Positions 1-8,589 are shown, counted from the first letter of the stretch. The stretch: DNA of 44,344 nt from Parabacteroides sp. OttesenSCG-928-G21 (GCA_030266465.1 JAJDIA010000005.1:1-44344), one strand, 5' to 3'. Translations and numbers: made by a program. The notes: a model not told the origin generated them from the sequence alone.

Positions 1-226
1 GCAAAAGTGCGCGTTAGTGAAAAAGGATAAATTGATGAATTGTGTCAGGAAAACATATATATTGCTGATAAATTGTATTTTTAGAGAGTTGGGGTGTAGA
101 TGATGATTTATATTACAATATTGAATAAATGTTAGGTTATTACTGCTTTGCAGACGAGTAGGATTGTAATAATTTTATCATGCTATATTTGAATTGTAAT
201 TATTATTAAAAAAATATGTTGAAATA

Positions 227-258
227 TTTGTTTGTTTGATTTTTAAATGATAGATTTG
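227..258 (+). promoter_or_regulatory. Bacteroidetes-type promoter for the C39-like/VKOR/Trx gene
   Basis: TTTG (227-230), 20 nt, TAGATTTG (251-258) matches the -33/-7 TTTG...TAnnTTTG consensus; ATG at 281. Confidence 0.55.
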
Positions 259-280
259 TTCTAGTCTAACTTATATTGTT

Positions 281-1831
281 ATGGATACCATTTTTACTAA
301 TTTCCTTTCTTCCCTAAAAGTTAAGCATACACCAAAAAATGCTAACAGGTTTTATAATGAGCATCCTTATAAATATAGTTTATTTGGATTATCTAAAATG
401 CTGTCTGAATACAATGTTGAAAACATAGCAGTCAAAGCAAAAAATAAAGAAGCGGATATATTTGAATTATTTACTCCTTTTGTAGCCTATTTGGGGACCT
501 TTGTGTTAGTATATAAGGTAACAAAGGATAAAGTTTCTTATCTCTGGGATGGGAAAGATATAACGTTATCTATGCCTGAATTTATAAAATCATGGACTGG
601 TGTTGCATTATTGGCAGAGCCCGATGAAAAGTCAATAGAGCCTGATTATAAAAATAATCGTTTGAAATATATTCTAGACTTATTTCAAAAAGGCGTATTG
701 CTAACATGTATAGCAGGACTGATTATCTGGCTGTATCTTTCAAATTCATTATATGTGAATATAGGATTCAGCTTACTTCTGCTTCTGAATTTTGTGGGTG
801 TTTATATAGGATATCTGCTCGTTCAGAAACAAATGCATATTCACAGCGAATATGCCGATAAAATATGTTCTTTATTTAAACAGGGAGATTGTAATGATGT
901 TTTGGAATCTTCGGCAGCAAAGCTATGGGGTATATTTGGATGGAGTGAAATAGGTTTGGGCTATTTTATTGCTAACATGTTAGTTCTATTAGTTTTTCCG
1001 CAATACATCTATTGGTTATCATTAATAAACATCTGTGCATTACCGTATAGCTTTTGGAGCGTATGGTATCAGAAATTTAAAGCTAAACAATGGTGTCCTT
1101 TATGTTTAATAGTGCAGGTGTTATTTTGGGCTATCTTCGCTGTAAATGTAATTTTTGGCTATATAGTTGTACCTGAGTTATCACTTTTGAATATTTTTTT
1201 AGTGGGTTGTATATATCTTGTCCCAATCCTATCTATAAATATACTAATTCCATCATTAAGTAAAGGAGAAAAAAACGAACAAATTACGTATGAAATAAAT
1301 AGTATAAAAGCTACGGAAGATGTATTTATCTCTCTCTTAAAACAGCAGCCTTATTATGAGGTAACTAAAGATATATCAAAAATAATATTTGGAAATCCGG
1401 ATGCTGATATTTTAATAACAGTATTAACGAATCCGCATTGCAATCCCTGCTCTAAAATGCATAAACGGATTAATAATTTATTGCAAGAAAACGAGAAGAG
1501 TATATGTATTCAATATATTTATTCTTCTTTCAACGAAAAATTGAAATCGAGTAGTAAGTTTTTAATTGCCACTTATCTGGAAAAAGAAAATGAAAGTCAT
1601 CGTATATATAATGAATGGTTTGAAGGAGGACGAGTAAAGCGAGAGACATTCTTTTCAGAGAATCCGGTAACGATAGAGGCAGAATCTGTGAAAGCAGAAT
1701 TTCTACGACATGAAGCATGGCAGGAAGATACTCAGCTTCGTGCTACTCCTACGATTTTGGTGAATGGATATAAGCTACCTGATAAATACAAGATTGAGGA
1801 TTTGAGATATTTTAATAGATTGGATTTATAA
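281..1831 (+). CDS. C39-peptidase-like (inactive) / vitamin K epoxide reductase / thioredoxin-like fusion protein
   Basis: VKOR-type loop cysteines (ICSLFKQGDC) and CPLC active site within a multi-TM region; C-terminal thioredoxin/DsbA-like CNPC motif; N-terminus resembles the C39 domain (GLSKMLSEYNVENIAVKA...FVLVYKVTKDKVSYLWDG...WTGVALLAEP) but has no catalytic Cys. Confidence 0.85.
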   Translation: MDTIFTNFLSSLKVKHTPKNANRFYNEHPYKYSLFGLSKMLSEYNVENIAVKAKNKEADIFELFTPFVAYLGTFVLVYKVTKDKVSYLWDGKDITLSMPEFIKSWTGVALLAEPDEKSIEPDYKNNRLKYILDLFQKGVLLTCIAGLIIWLYLSNSLYVNIGFSLLLLLNFVGVYIGYLLVQKQMHIHSEYADKICSLFKQGDCNDVLESSAAKLWGIFGWSEIGLGYFIANMLVLLVFPQYIYWLSLINICALPYSFWSVWYQKFKAKQWCPLCLIVQVLFWAIFAVNVIFGYIVVPELSLLNIFLVGCIYLVPILSINILIPSLSKGEKNEQITYEINSIKATEDVFISLLKQQPYYEVTKDISKIIFGNPDADILITVLTNPHCNPCSKMHKRINNLLQENEKSICIQYIYSSFNEKLKSSSKFLIATYLEKENESHRIYNEWFEGGRVKRETFFSENPVTIEAESVKAEFLRHEAWQEDTQLRATPTILVNGYKLPDKYKIEDLRYFNRLDL

Positions 1832-1939
1832 ATCTATATATTTCTCTGTTAAGTTGCAGGGCAGAAGAAAAAGTAAGTATGGGCCGCTTGCTTAAAAAGG
1901 ACTGTAATGAAAAACTAAATCAATTAAATTTTTATTGTT
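1823..1939 (+). repeat. 117-bp leader repeat, copy 1, upstream of peptide gene 1
   Basis: Nearly identical to 2296-2412 (GATTTATAAATCTATATATTTCTCTGTTAAGTTGCAGGGCAGAAGAAAAAGTAAGTA...AAATTTTTATTGTT). Confidence 0.9.
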
Positions 1940-2158
1940 ATGAAAAAGATTCAAAAAATTCAATTAGCAAAGAATTTAGATGTGTTGAATGAATCAGAGA
2001 TGAAAGAACTGAAAGGTGGTTCTGGTGATTATTATTGTCAAAATGAGTCATTTTGTGTAGGAGAATGTTATACCCTTCTAGGCGGTATGGGTGAATGCAG
2101 ATTTCGCGAAAAATCTGAAGATTATGGAAGGGATGATTGTATCTGTGCATCGTTTTAA
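1940..2158 (+). CDS. Double-glycine leader, six-cysteine secreted peptide precursor (natural-product-precursor type, resembling TIGR04149)
   Basis: MKKIQKIQLAKNLDVLNESEMKELKGG|SGDYYC...; GG leader; core with 6 Cys. Confidence 0.85.
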   Translation: MKKIQKIQLAKNLDVLNESEMKELKGGSGDYYCQNESFCVGECYTLLGGMGECRFREKSEDYGRDDCICASF

Positions 2159-2251
2159 ATGATAATTTTAATCTATGCTATTATGAACCTATTTTTATTC
2201 CATATATAGTTATTGCGACTAAAGGAATAAAATGTATGTAAAGAAAAAGGG

Positions 2252-2283
2252 GTAGGATTTCATCCTTACTCCTTTTTAATTTT
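2252..2283 (+). terminator. Rho-independent terminator after peptide gene 1
   Basis: AAAAGGGGTAGGAT ttc ATCCTTACTCCTTTTTAATTTTT stem-loop and T tract. Confidence 0.65.
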
Positions 2284-2295
2284 TAACTCCTAATA

Positions 2296-2412
2296 GATTT
2301 ATAAATCTATATATTTCTCTGTTAAGTTGCAGGGCAGAAGAAAAAGTAAGTAGGCCGCTTACTTAAAAAAGGACTGTAACGGAAAAACTAGATCAATTAA
2401 ATTTTTATTGTT
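2296..2412 (+). repeat. 117-bp leader repeat, copy 2, upstream of peptide gene 2
   Basis: Direct repeat of 1823-1939. Confidence 0.9.
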
Positions 2413-2622
2413 ATGAAAGAGATTCAAAAGATTCAATTAACAGAAAAATTTGATCTACTCAATGACTCAGACATGAAAGATTTGTTGGGAGGATCAGGAA
2501 CTAGTTGTCATGGTGTTTGTGCCCCAGTAGAATGTTCTGGCTATACGGGACAACCAGGGACATGTGCAATTGAGTACGATTTTAATGGTAATTTTACCCG
2601 GTGCTATTGTGAAGCTTATTAA
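2413..2622 (+). CDS. Double-glycine leader, six-cysteine secreted peptide precursor, paralogue of the preceding peptide
   Basis: MKEIQKIQLTEKFDLLNDSDMKDLLGG|SGTSC...; 6 Cys in core. Confidence 0.85.
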   Translation: MKEIQKIQLTEKFDLLNDSDMKDLLGGSGTSCHGVCAPVECSGYTGQPGTCAIEYDFNGNFTRCYCEAY

Positions 2623-2673
2623 AATTTATATTCCATAGTGGCTGTTATATCACTAAAGGAATTAAGCATGTAA

Positions 2674-2710
2674 AGAAAAAGGGACAGGATTTATTTTGTC
2701 CCTTTTTATA
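2674..2710 (+). terminator. Rho-independent terminator after peptide gene 2
   Basis: AAAAAGGGACA ggatttatttt GTCCCTTTTTATA. Confidence 0.65.
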
Positions 2711-2889
2711 TTAACTAACCGCTTCTAATATGACTTATATTGTTATCATTGATGAATTACTGGAAGCAGATAAAAATCTAAAACTAAAAGAAGGATTTTA
2801 AAAATATGTGATAAATCTAGGGAAGGAGGATGAATATGTTTTTATGCTAATGGAATTTAAATAAAGATTTTGAATTTGTCAGATGATGA

Positions 2890-3990
2890 TTACGGCTTAT
2901 AATCCGTTGGCAGGAGATCTCCGATTCGTTGATCACCCATGTCTCCGGAAAAAGAAATTTCACCGTTTAATGGGGCTGTTATTTGTGAAGAATTGATCCA
3001 GAATTCATTCGTGTGAAAGTTCATCCTAGATGAGAACATTTGTTTTTTATCGTAGATAATGACTATATCTCCTAGCTCAAAGATCCTTGGAATAATAGTT
3101 ACTTTATAATGGGATTCATCTTCTTTTGTGATTGTAAAGCAGTCTTCCAAGATCAACCAATCACCTCCTTTTAGTAATCTGAAATTAGATTTGTCTAATG
3201 TATTGTTATATAGATTTCGAATGAAGTTACTGATTGATTTGTCATAGACCACCCTTCTGTTTTCTTGAATTTTTTTCTTTTTCTTACTTATATCCTGATA
3301 AGAAGTAGTGCCTAAAATCGAAGTTTTCAACATATTCATATCATCTAAAGAGTTGTTGTTATACTGGACCCGAAACTCTGCTAAATCAAAATGTATAGTA
3401 TATCCTAAATATTTATTCTCAACGATAATAGGCATATTGGCAGATGCTATTAGAACTTTATTTCTTGAATCATAGATCAACTTTATATCCTCTTCATTAA
3501 GTATTTTACAGGATTTTCCGGCTTTGGATGTTCCTAAAAACTGATTCCTGAAGGCTTTTAACTTACGAGCACGTGTGTATCCTCCCTCTTTAGCCCTTAC
3601 CACGACTTCCGCCAATTCCGCTGGTTTCTCTTTCAGAAAGATGGTGTCAGGAATAGTAGTGAACGGAGGATTGAAGATTACTTTTTCATATCCAACGAAA
3701 CTGATAACCAGATTAGCTGCTATATCCTTGTCGGTTTTTAACTCGAATCGTCCTTCTTTGTCAGTAATTGTATGGAGTGAAGTCGCGTCAAAGTATACAT
3801 TCGCATTCCAGACTGGTTCGTTCAGGTTTTGATCATATACAATACCCGTAAGTGTTTGTGCTGATATAAGTAGTGTTATATTGAGGAAAAGTATTATGTA
3901 TAAAATCTGTTTTAGCATAATAGTTATCGATGTAGCTTGATTTGCTTTGTCAAATATAAGATAAATTGTATTTACATATGAAATATACAC
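2890..3990 (-). CDS. Carboxypeptidase-like regulatory domain (CarbopepD_reg-type) outer-membrane-associated protein
   Basis: Signal peptide MLKQILYIILFLNITLLISAQ then TLTGIVYDQNLNEPVWNANVYFDATSLHTITDKEGRFEL. The true start is probably the internal Met (MLKQIL). Confidence 0.75.
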   Translation of the reverse strand: MYISYVNTIYLIFDKANQATSITIMLKQILYIILFLNITLLISAQTLTGIVYDQNLNEPVWNANVYFDATSLHTITDKEGRFELKTDKDIAANLVISFVGYEKVIFNPPFTTIPDTIFLKEKPAELAEVVVRAKEGGYTRARKLKAFRNQFLGTSKAGKSCKILNEEDIKLIYDSRNKVLIASANMPIIVENKYLGYTIHFDLAEFRVQYNNNSLDDMNMLKTSILGTTSYQDISKKKKKIQENRRVVYDKSISNFIRNLYNNTLDKSNFRLLKGGDWLILEDCFTITKEDESHYKVTIIPRIFELGDIVIIYDKKQMFSSRMNFHTNEFWINSSQITAPLNGEISFSGDMGDQRIGDLLPTDYKP

Positions 3991-4113
3991 ATGAAATCAT
4001 AGATACACATAAAAATATATCTTAGGATTATTTTTTATCGTTTTTTATTTGTTATTTACAGAAATGTAATATATTTACGAGATTGAAGTAGATTAATCAA
4101 AAGGTACTATAAT

Positions 4114-5328
4114 ATGAAAATATATCACATTATTTTTATCGCATTAGTGTTGTCTTTCGGTTGTAAAGGAGGCTCCGGTTCCGAATCTGCTCATACGGAT
4201 ACTGAGGAGGCAATAGAATATCCTATATATCTCAACCTGGAGAATATCACTCAAATGGAAGGAGAAACGCTATTATCTACTGTTGTATCTGAGATTACTT
4301 ATATCCCTTTAGAGACAAATAATAATTCATTAATCAGAAAAGTAGATAGAGTAGCTGAATGGAAAAATAATTTTTTAGTGAGTGATTTCTTTAATTTATA
4401 CCTGTTTGATAAAACCGGGAAGTATCTTCGACGCGTCTCTCAATCAGGAAATGGACCGGCAGATTTTCGTTATGTAAATGGTATTATCCCTGATTCTGTG
4501 ACAGATGCTCTGTATTTATTTACCAGTTATAAGTTTATTAAGTTTGATGAGAATGTCAAATTTATAGAGAGTCATTCATTTGAAGGCTATCATTCTCGAA
4601 TCTTATCTACACCGGATAAGAACTTTTTATTATATGTTCCTAATCAAACCCGGATATTTGGTGATACAACAATCGTAAACAGTCTGATAGAAATAGACAC
4701 CTTGGGAAATGTAGTAAGAGAATACCGAAATAATTCTCCGCGCTATATGGATGTGAATAAAGTGGATATAACAACAGGTATGATTCCTTTTTATATCTAT
4801 AATAATCAAGTACATTTTCAGGAATTTGGAAACGATACGCTATTTCGAATTCAAGACAATACATTTATGCCTTATATGATTTTAGATTTGGGTAAAATGA
4901 AAATGGATTATAGTCCGGAATTTCCCAGTAACAATATGGATGATGTCAATAAAGTAATGGAGAGGCTTAAAACAAAATTAATGATTGTAACAGCCTTTGA
5001 AAGTGATCATCTTTTTTATTTGGTTCTGTCTTGGGGTATGGATAAGAGAGTGTATGCTACTTATAATAAGAAATCAAAAAAAGTAACCTTTTTGGACACT
5101 AATAAATTAACCAATGATATAGATGGTGGAGTCTCCTTTTTCCCCAACCAAATAGAGCCAACAGGCGAAATGATAATGTACAAATCTGCTGAAGAATTTA
5201 AGGAGGAGGTTTTATCGAAAGACTACAACCAACAGAAAGCTAAATACGGAGAGCGGTTTGAAAAGGTCTATCAGTTCGCTAATTCTCTTCAGGAAGATGA
5301 TAATCCGATATTGATAATTGCTAAATGA
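4114..5328 (+). CDS. 6-bladed beta-propeller-like lipoprotein, paralogue A
   Basis: Lipobox MKIYHIIFIALVLSFGC; repeated beta-propeller-like segments; tandem paralogue of the next CDS. Confidence 0.75.
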   Translation: MKIYHIIFIALVLSFGCKGGSGSESAHTDTEEAIEYPIYLNLENITQMEGETLLSTVVSEITYIPLETNNNSLIRKVDRVAEWKNNFLVSDFFNLYLFDKTGKYLRRVSQSGNGPADFRYVNGIIPDSVTDALYLFTSYKFIKFDENVKFIESHSFEGYHSRILSTPDKNFLLYVPNQTRIFGDTTIVNSLIEIDTLGNVVREYRNNSPRYMDVNKVDITTGMIPFYIYNNQVHFQEFGNDTLFRIQDNTFMPYMILDLGKMKMDYSPEFPSNNMDDVNKVMERLKTKLMIVTAFESDHLFYLVLSWGMDKRVYATYNKKSKKVTFLDTNKLTNDIDGGVSFFPNQIEPTGEMIMYKSAEEFKEEVLSKDYNQQKAKYGERFEKVYQFANSLQEDDNPILIIAK

Positions 5329-5456
5329 TATAGGAAAACGGTCATAGGTATTGTGAAATATATCTTAGGATTATTTTTTGCCGTTTTATATTTGTTATTT
5401 GCAGAAATGTAATATATTTACGAGATTAAAGTAGATTAATCAAAAGGTACTATAAT

Positions 5457-6665
5457 ATGAAAATATATCACATTATTTTTATCGCATTAGCGTTGTTTTT
5501 CGGTTGTAAAGGAGGCTCCGGGTCAAAATCTGCTCATACGGATACTGAGGAAACAATACCTATATATCTTAACCTGGAGAATATCACTCAAATGGAGGGA
5601 GAAATGCTATTATCTGCTAATGTATCTGAGATTACTTACATCCCTTTAGAGACAAATAGTAATTCATTAATCAGAAATGTAAACAAAGTAGCTGAATGGA
5701 AAGACAATTTATTAGTGAGCGATAGACTTAATTTGTATCTGTTTGATAAAACCGGAAAGTATCTTCAACGCATCTCTCAATCAGGGAACGGGCCGGCAGA
5801 TTATCGCTCTGTATATAGTGTTATTCCTGATCCCGTAACGGATGCTATATATATATTTACAAGTAATAAGTTTATCAAATTTGATGCGGAGTTGAAATTT
5901 ATAGAGAGTTTTCCGCTGAGCAATAGTTCTTTCCTGAATTTATTAACTCCGGATAGAAATTTTTTATCATATATGACTAATCATACTCGGGTGTTTGGTG
6001 ATACAACAACCGTGAACAGCCTGATAGAAATGGATACACTGGGAAATGTGGTAAGAGAATACCGAAATAACTCTCCGCGCTATGTGGATGTGAAGAGAAT
6101 GTCTCTAACAATAACTACTATTCCCTTTTATACATATAACAATCAAGTACATTTTCAGGAATTGGGGAATGATACGCTGTTTCGGATTCAAGACAATAAA
6201 TTTATGCCTTATATGATTTTGGATTTAGGAAACATGAAAATGGATTATAATCCGGAATTTCCCAGCAACAATATGGATGATGTTAATAAAGTAATGGAGA
6301 GGCTTAAAACAAAATTAATGATTGTAACAGCGTTTGAAAGTGATCATTTTTTTTATTTGGTTCTGTCTTGGGGTATGGATAAGAGAGTGTATGCTACTTA
6401 TGATAAGAAAACAAAAAAAGTAACTTTTTTGGACACTAATAAATTAACCAATGATATAGATGGTGGTGTCTCCTTTTTCCCCAACCAAATAGAGCCAACA
6501 GGCGAAATGATAATGTACAAATCCGCTGAAGAGTTTAAGGAGGAGGTTTTATCGAAAGACTACAACCAACAGAAAGCTAAATACGGAGAGCGGTTTGAAA
6601 AGGTTTATCAGTTCGCTAATTCTCTTCAGGAAGATGATAATCCGATATTGATAATTGCTAAATGA
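5457..6665 (+). CDS. 6-bladed beta-propeller-like lipoprotein, paralogue B
   Basis: Very similar to 4114-5328, including lipobox and near-identical C-terminal ~150 aa. Confidence 0.75.
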   Translation: MKIYHIIFIALALFFGCKGGSGSKSAHTDTEETIPIYLNLENITQMEGEMLLSANVSEITYIPLETNSNSLIRNVNKVAEWKDNLLVSDRLNLYLFDKTGKYLQRISQSGNGPADYRSVYSVIPDPVTDAIYIFTSNKFIKFDAELKFIESFPLSNSSFLNLLTPDRNFLSYMTNHTRVFGDTTTVNSLIEMDTLGNVVREYRNNSPRYVDVKRMSLTITTIPFYTYNNQVHFQELGNDTLFRIQDNKFMPYMILDLGNMKMDYNPEFPSNNMDDVNKVMERLKTKLMIVTAFESDHFFYLVLSWGMDKRVYATYDKKTKKVTFLDTNKLTNDIDGGVSFFPNQIEPTGEMIMYKSAEEFKEEVLSKDYNQQKAKYGERFEKVYQFANSLQEDDNPILIIAK

Positions 6666-6824
6666 TAAGGAAAATAGGCATAGGTATATTTTATACTTTT
6701 GCAGAAGATATAGATGTAGAATAATTTTGCTACAGTTTTGAAACTCTTTAGGCAAGGATTTGAATTTCGGATCTTTCGTTTTCATTTTCTTGCCTTTATA
6801 CCGTAATTTCTCAAAGTAAAAGCG

Positions 6825-6832
6825 TACCTTTG
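6825..6832 (+). promoter_or_regulatory. Bacteroidetes -7 element (TACCTTTG) for the mgtE leader transcript
   Basis: TAnnTTTG match ~40 nt upstream of a short uORF and ~150 nt upstream of mgtE; no convincing -33 seen. Confidence 0.5.
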
Positions 6833-6871
6833 TCGGAGAATTTTTAGAAGTTTAATTAAAAACAATTCATT

Positions 6872-6922
6872 ATGGACGACGTGCCGAGTTGCGATTATCG
6901 ACAGCAAAGAGAGGAGTACTAA
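6872..6922 (+). CDS. Candidate 16-aa upstream leader ORF (MDDVPSCDYRQQREEY)
   Basis: ATG GAC GAC GTG CCG ... GAG GAG TAC TAA in the mgtE 5' leader; stop codon lies in the loop of the first of three overlapping hairpins. Confidence 0.45.
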   Translation: MDDVPSCDYRQQREEY

Positions 6923-6976
6923 TCTCTCTGTAAGGGCACGTATCGGTTTCCTTACAGAGTAACAACTTGTAAGGAG
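6908..6976 (+). promoter_or_regulatory. Candidate mgtE leader attenuator: three mutually exclusive hairpins
   Basis: A: AGAGAG 6908-6913/CTCTCT 6924-6929; B: CTCTGTAAGG 6926-6935/CCTTACAGAG 6950-6959; C: CCTTACA 6950-6956/TGTAAGG 6968-6974, overlapping SD AAGGAG 6971-6976. Confidence 0.6.
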
Positions 6977-6984
6977 ACAAAACA

Positions 6985-8325
6985 ATGAATGAAATTGAAA
7001 TGAGATTCCAGCTTCTTATCGAAGCAAAGAACTGGAAGGCGCTAAAGGCGGAACTTAACCAATTAGATCCACACGATATTGCTGAGACCATCAGCGAATT
7101 ATCCAAAGACAATCGAGTCATTTTATTCCGACTTTTGCCGCGTGAGCAGGCGAAAGAGACTTTTCAACATCTCTCGCATGATGAACAGGAGGGGGTGATT
7201 GAGGGTTTGGCGGAGAATAGTAATAAAATTACCAGTCTGCTGAATGACCTTGATCCGGATGATCGTACGGCTTTCTTTGAAGAGCTGCCGGGGAAGGTGA
7301 GTCAGCGTTTGATGCAACTGCTGTCGAACAAAGAGCGGGCGATTGCTACTCGTTTGCTGGGTTATCCGGAAGATAGTATCGGGCGTTTGATGACACCGGA
7401 GTATGTGGCGATTAAGCCTCACTTCACGGTTGCGCAGGCGTTGGATCATATTCGGAAGTTCGGGCATAATTCGGAGACGCTGAATGTGATTTATGTTGTG
7501 GATAACCAGTGGAAGTTGATTGACGACATTAAAATTAAGGAGGTGTTGCTGGCCTCGCCGGAGCAGTTGATTTCCGATATTGTGGATAATCGCTTTATTG
7601 CCCTGAACGCGTATGACGACCAGGAGGTGGCGATCAAAGTCTTTCAGGACCATGACCGCGTGGCCTTGCCGGTGACGGATAGTAATGGTGTGTTGATCGG
7701 CATTGTAACGATCGACGACGTAATGGACATTGTGGAAGAAGAGAATACGGAGGACTTCCAGAAGTTTGGTTCTATTCAGGAGATGGTGGTCAATCCGTTG
7801 AAGGCGGGGATTTTTTACCTGTATAAAAAGCGCATTGCGTGGCTGTTTGCTTTGGTATTCATGAATGTCTTTTCGGGTGCGGCGATTGCGCATTTTGAGG
7901 GGGTGATTCAGTCGGCCGTTGCTTTGGTCTTTTTCCTGCCTTTGTTGATAGGAAGTGGCGGTAATGCCGGTTCGCAGTCGGCTACGCTGATGATCCGCTC
8001 GTTGGCGACCGGCGATGTGGAGATGCAGGACTGGTTCCGGTTGCTGGGAAAGGAGCTGTTGGTGTCTTTATTACTGGGACTGACGATGGCGGTAGGGGTT
8101 TCTCTGATAGCTGCTGTTCGGATGCCGGATGTGATGCTTATCGTGGCGCTAACGATGGTGCTGACGGTTATGGCGGGGAGTATGTTGGGTATGCTGCTGC
8201 CATTCCTGTTCACTAAATTCAAGATGGACCCTGCCGCGGCGAGTGCCCCGCTGATTACCTCGGTCTCGGATATTACGGGGGTGATGATTTATTTCTCGAT
8301 AGCGACGTGGTATTTTGGTTTGTAG
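6985..8325 (+). CDS. mgtE: Magnesium transporter MgtE
   Basis: MgtE N domain, CBS domains (GRLMTPEYVAIKPHFTVAQAL), C-terminal TM domain with GSGGNAGSQSATLMIRSLATGD. Confidence 0.95.
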   Translation: MNEIEMRFQLLIEAKNWKALKAELNQLDPHDIAETISELSKDNRVILFRLLPREQAKETFQHLSHDEQEGVIEGLAENSNKITSLLNDLDPDDRTAFFEELPGKVSQRLMQLLSNKERAIATRLLGYPEDSIGRLMTPEYVAIKPHFTVAQALDHIRKFGHNSETLNVIYVVDNQWKLIDDIKIKEVLLASPEQLISDIVDNRFIALNAYDDQEVAIKVFQDHDRVALPVTDSNGVLIGIVTIDDVMDIVEEENTEDFQKFGSIQEMVVNPLKAGIFYLYKKRIAWLFALVFMNVFSGAAIAHFEGVIQSAVALVFFLPLLIGSGGNAGSQSATLMIRSLATGDVEMQDWFRLLGKELLVSLLLGLTMAVGVSLIAAVRMPDVMLIVALTMVLTVMAGSMLGMLLPFLFTKFKMDPAAASAPLITSVSDITGVMIYFSIATWYFGL

Positions 8326-8346
8326 GTGAATATTTCCACCGAAAGT

Positions 8347-8376
8347 TTTGTTATTTCGCAGATACCCTTATATTTG
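8347..8376 (+). promoter_or_regulatory. Bacteroidetes promoter upstream of the 8590 outer-membrane protein gene
   Basis: TTTG 8347-8350, 18 nt, TATATTTG 8369-8376. Confidence 0.6.
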
Positions 8377-8589
8377 CATTCAAATAGTTTCAAAAATGGC
8401 AATTTACAAAGCTGCATTGGCACGTATTTACAGAATTCGGTTCTGATACGTCCCGGGATATACTTCTGAATCTCGGTTTTCTTATTATTACTCTCAAGTT
8501 TCCTTTGAGGGATATTCTCTTTTTTATTAATTCCAACTGTTTCGTACAGGCTTTGATGCGTACGGAATAATTGCATAAGAAAACAATGT

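Noticed and set aside
1938-2150. Minus-strand ORF opposite peptide gene 1
   Set aside because: Fully overlaps a GG-leader peptide with a clear paralogue; no independent support.
7123-7893. Antisense ORF (256 aa) opposite mgtE
   Set aside because: Low-complexity Arg/His/Leu/Ile-rich translation lying entirely antisense to a confident mgtE; typical shadow ORF.
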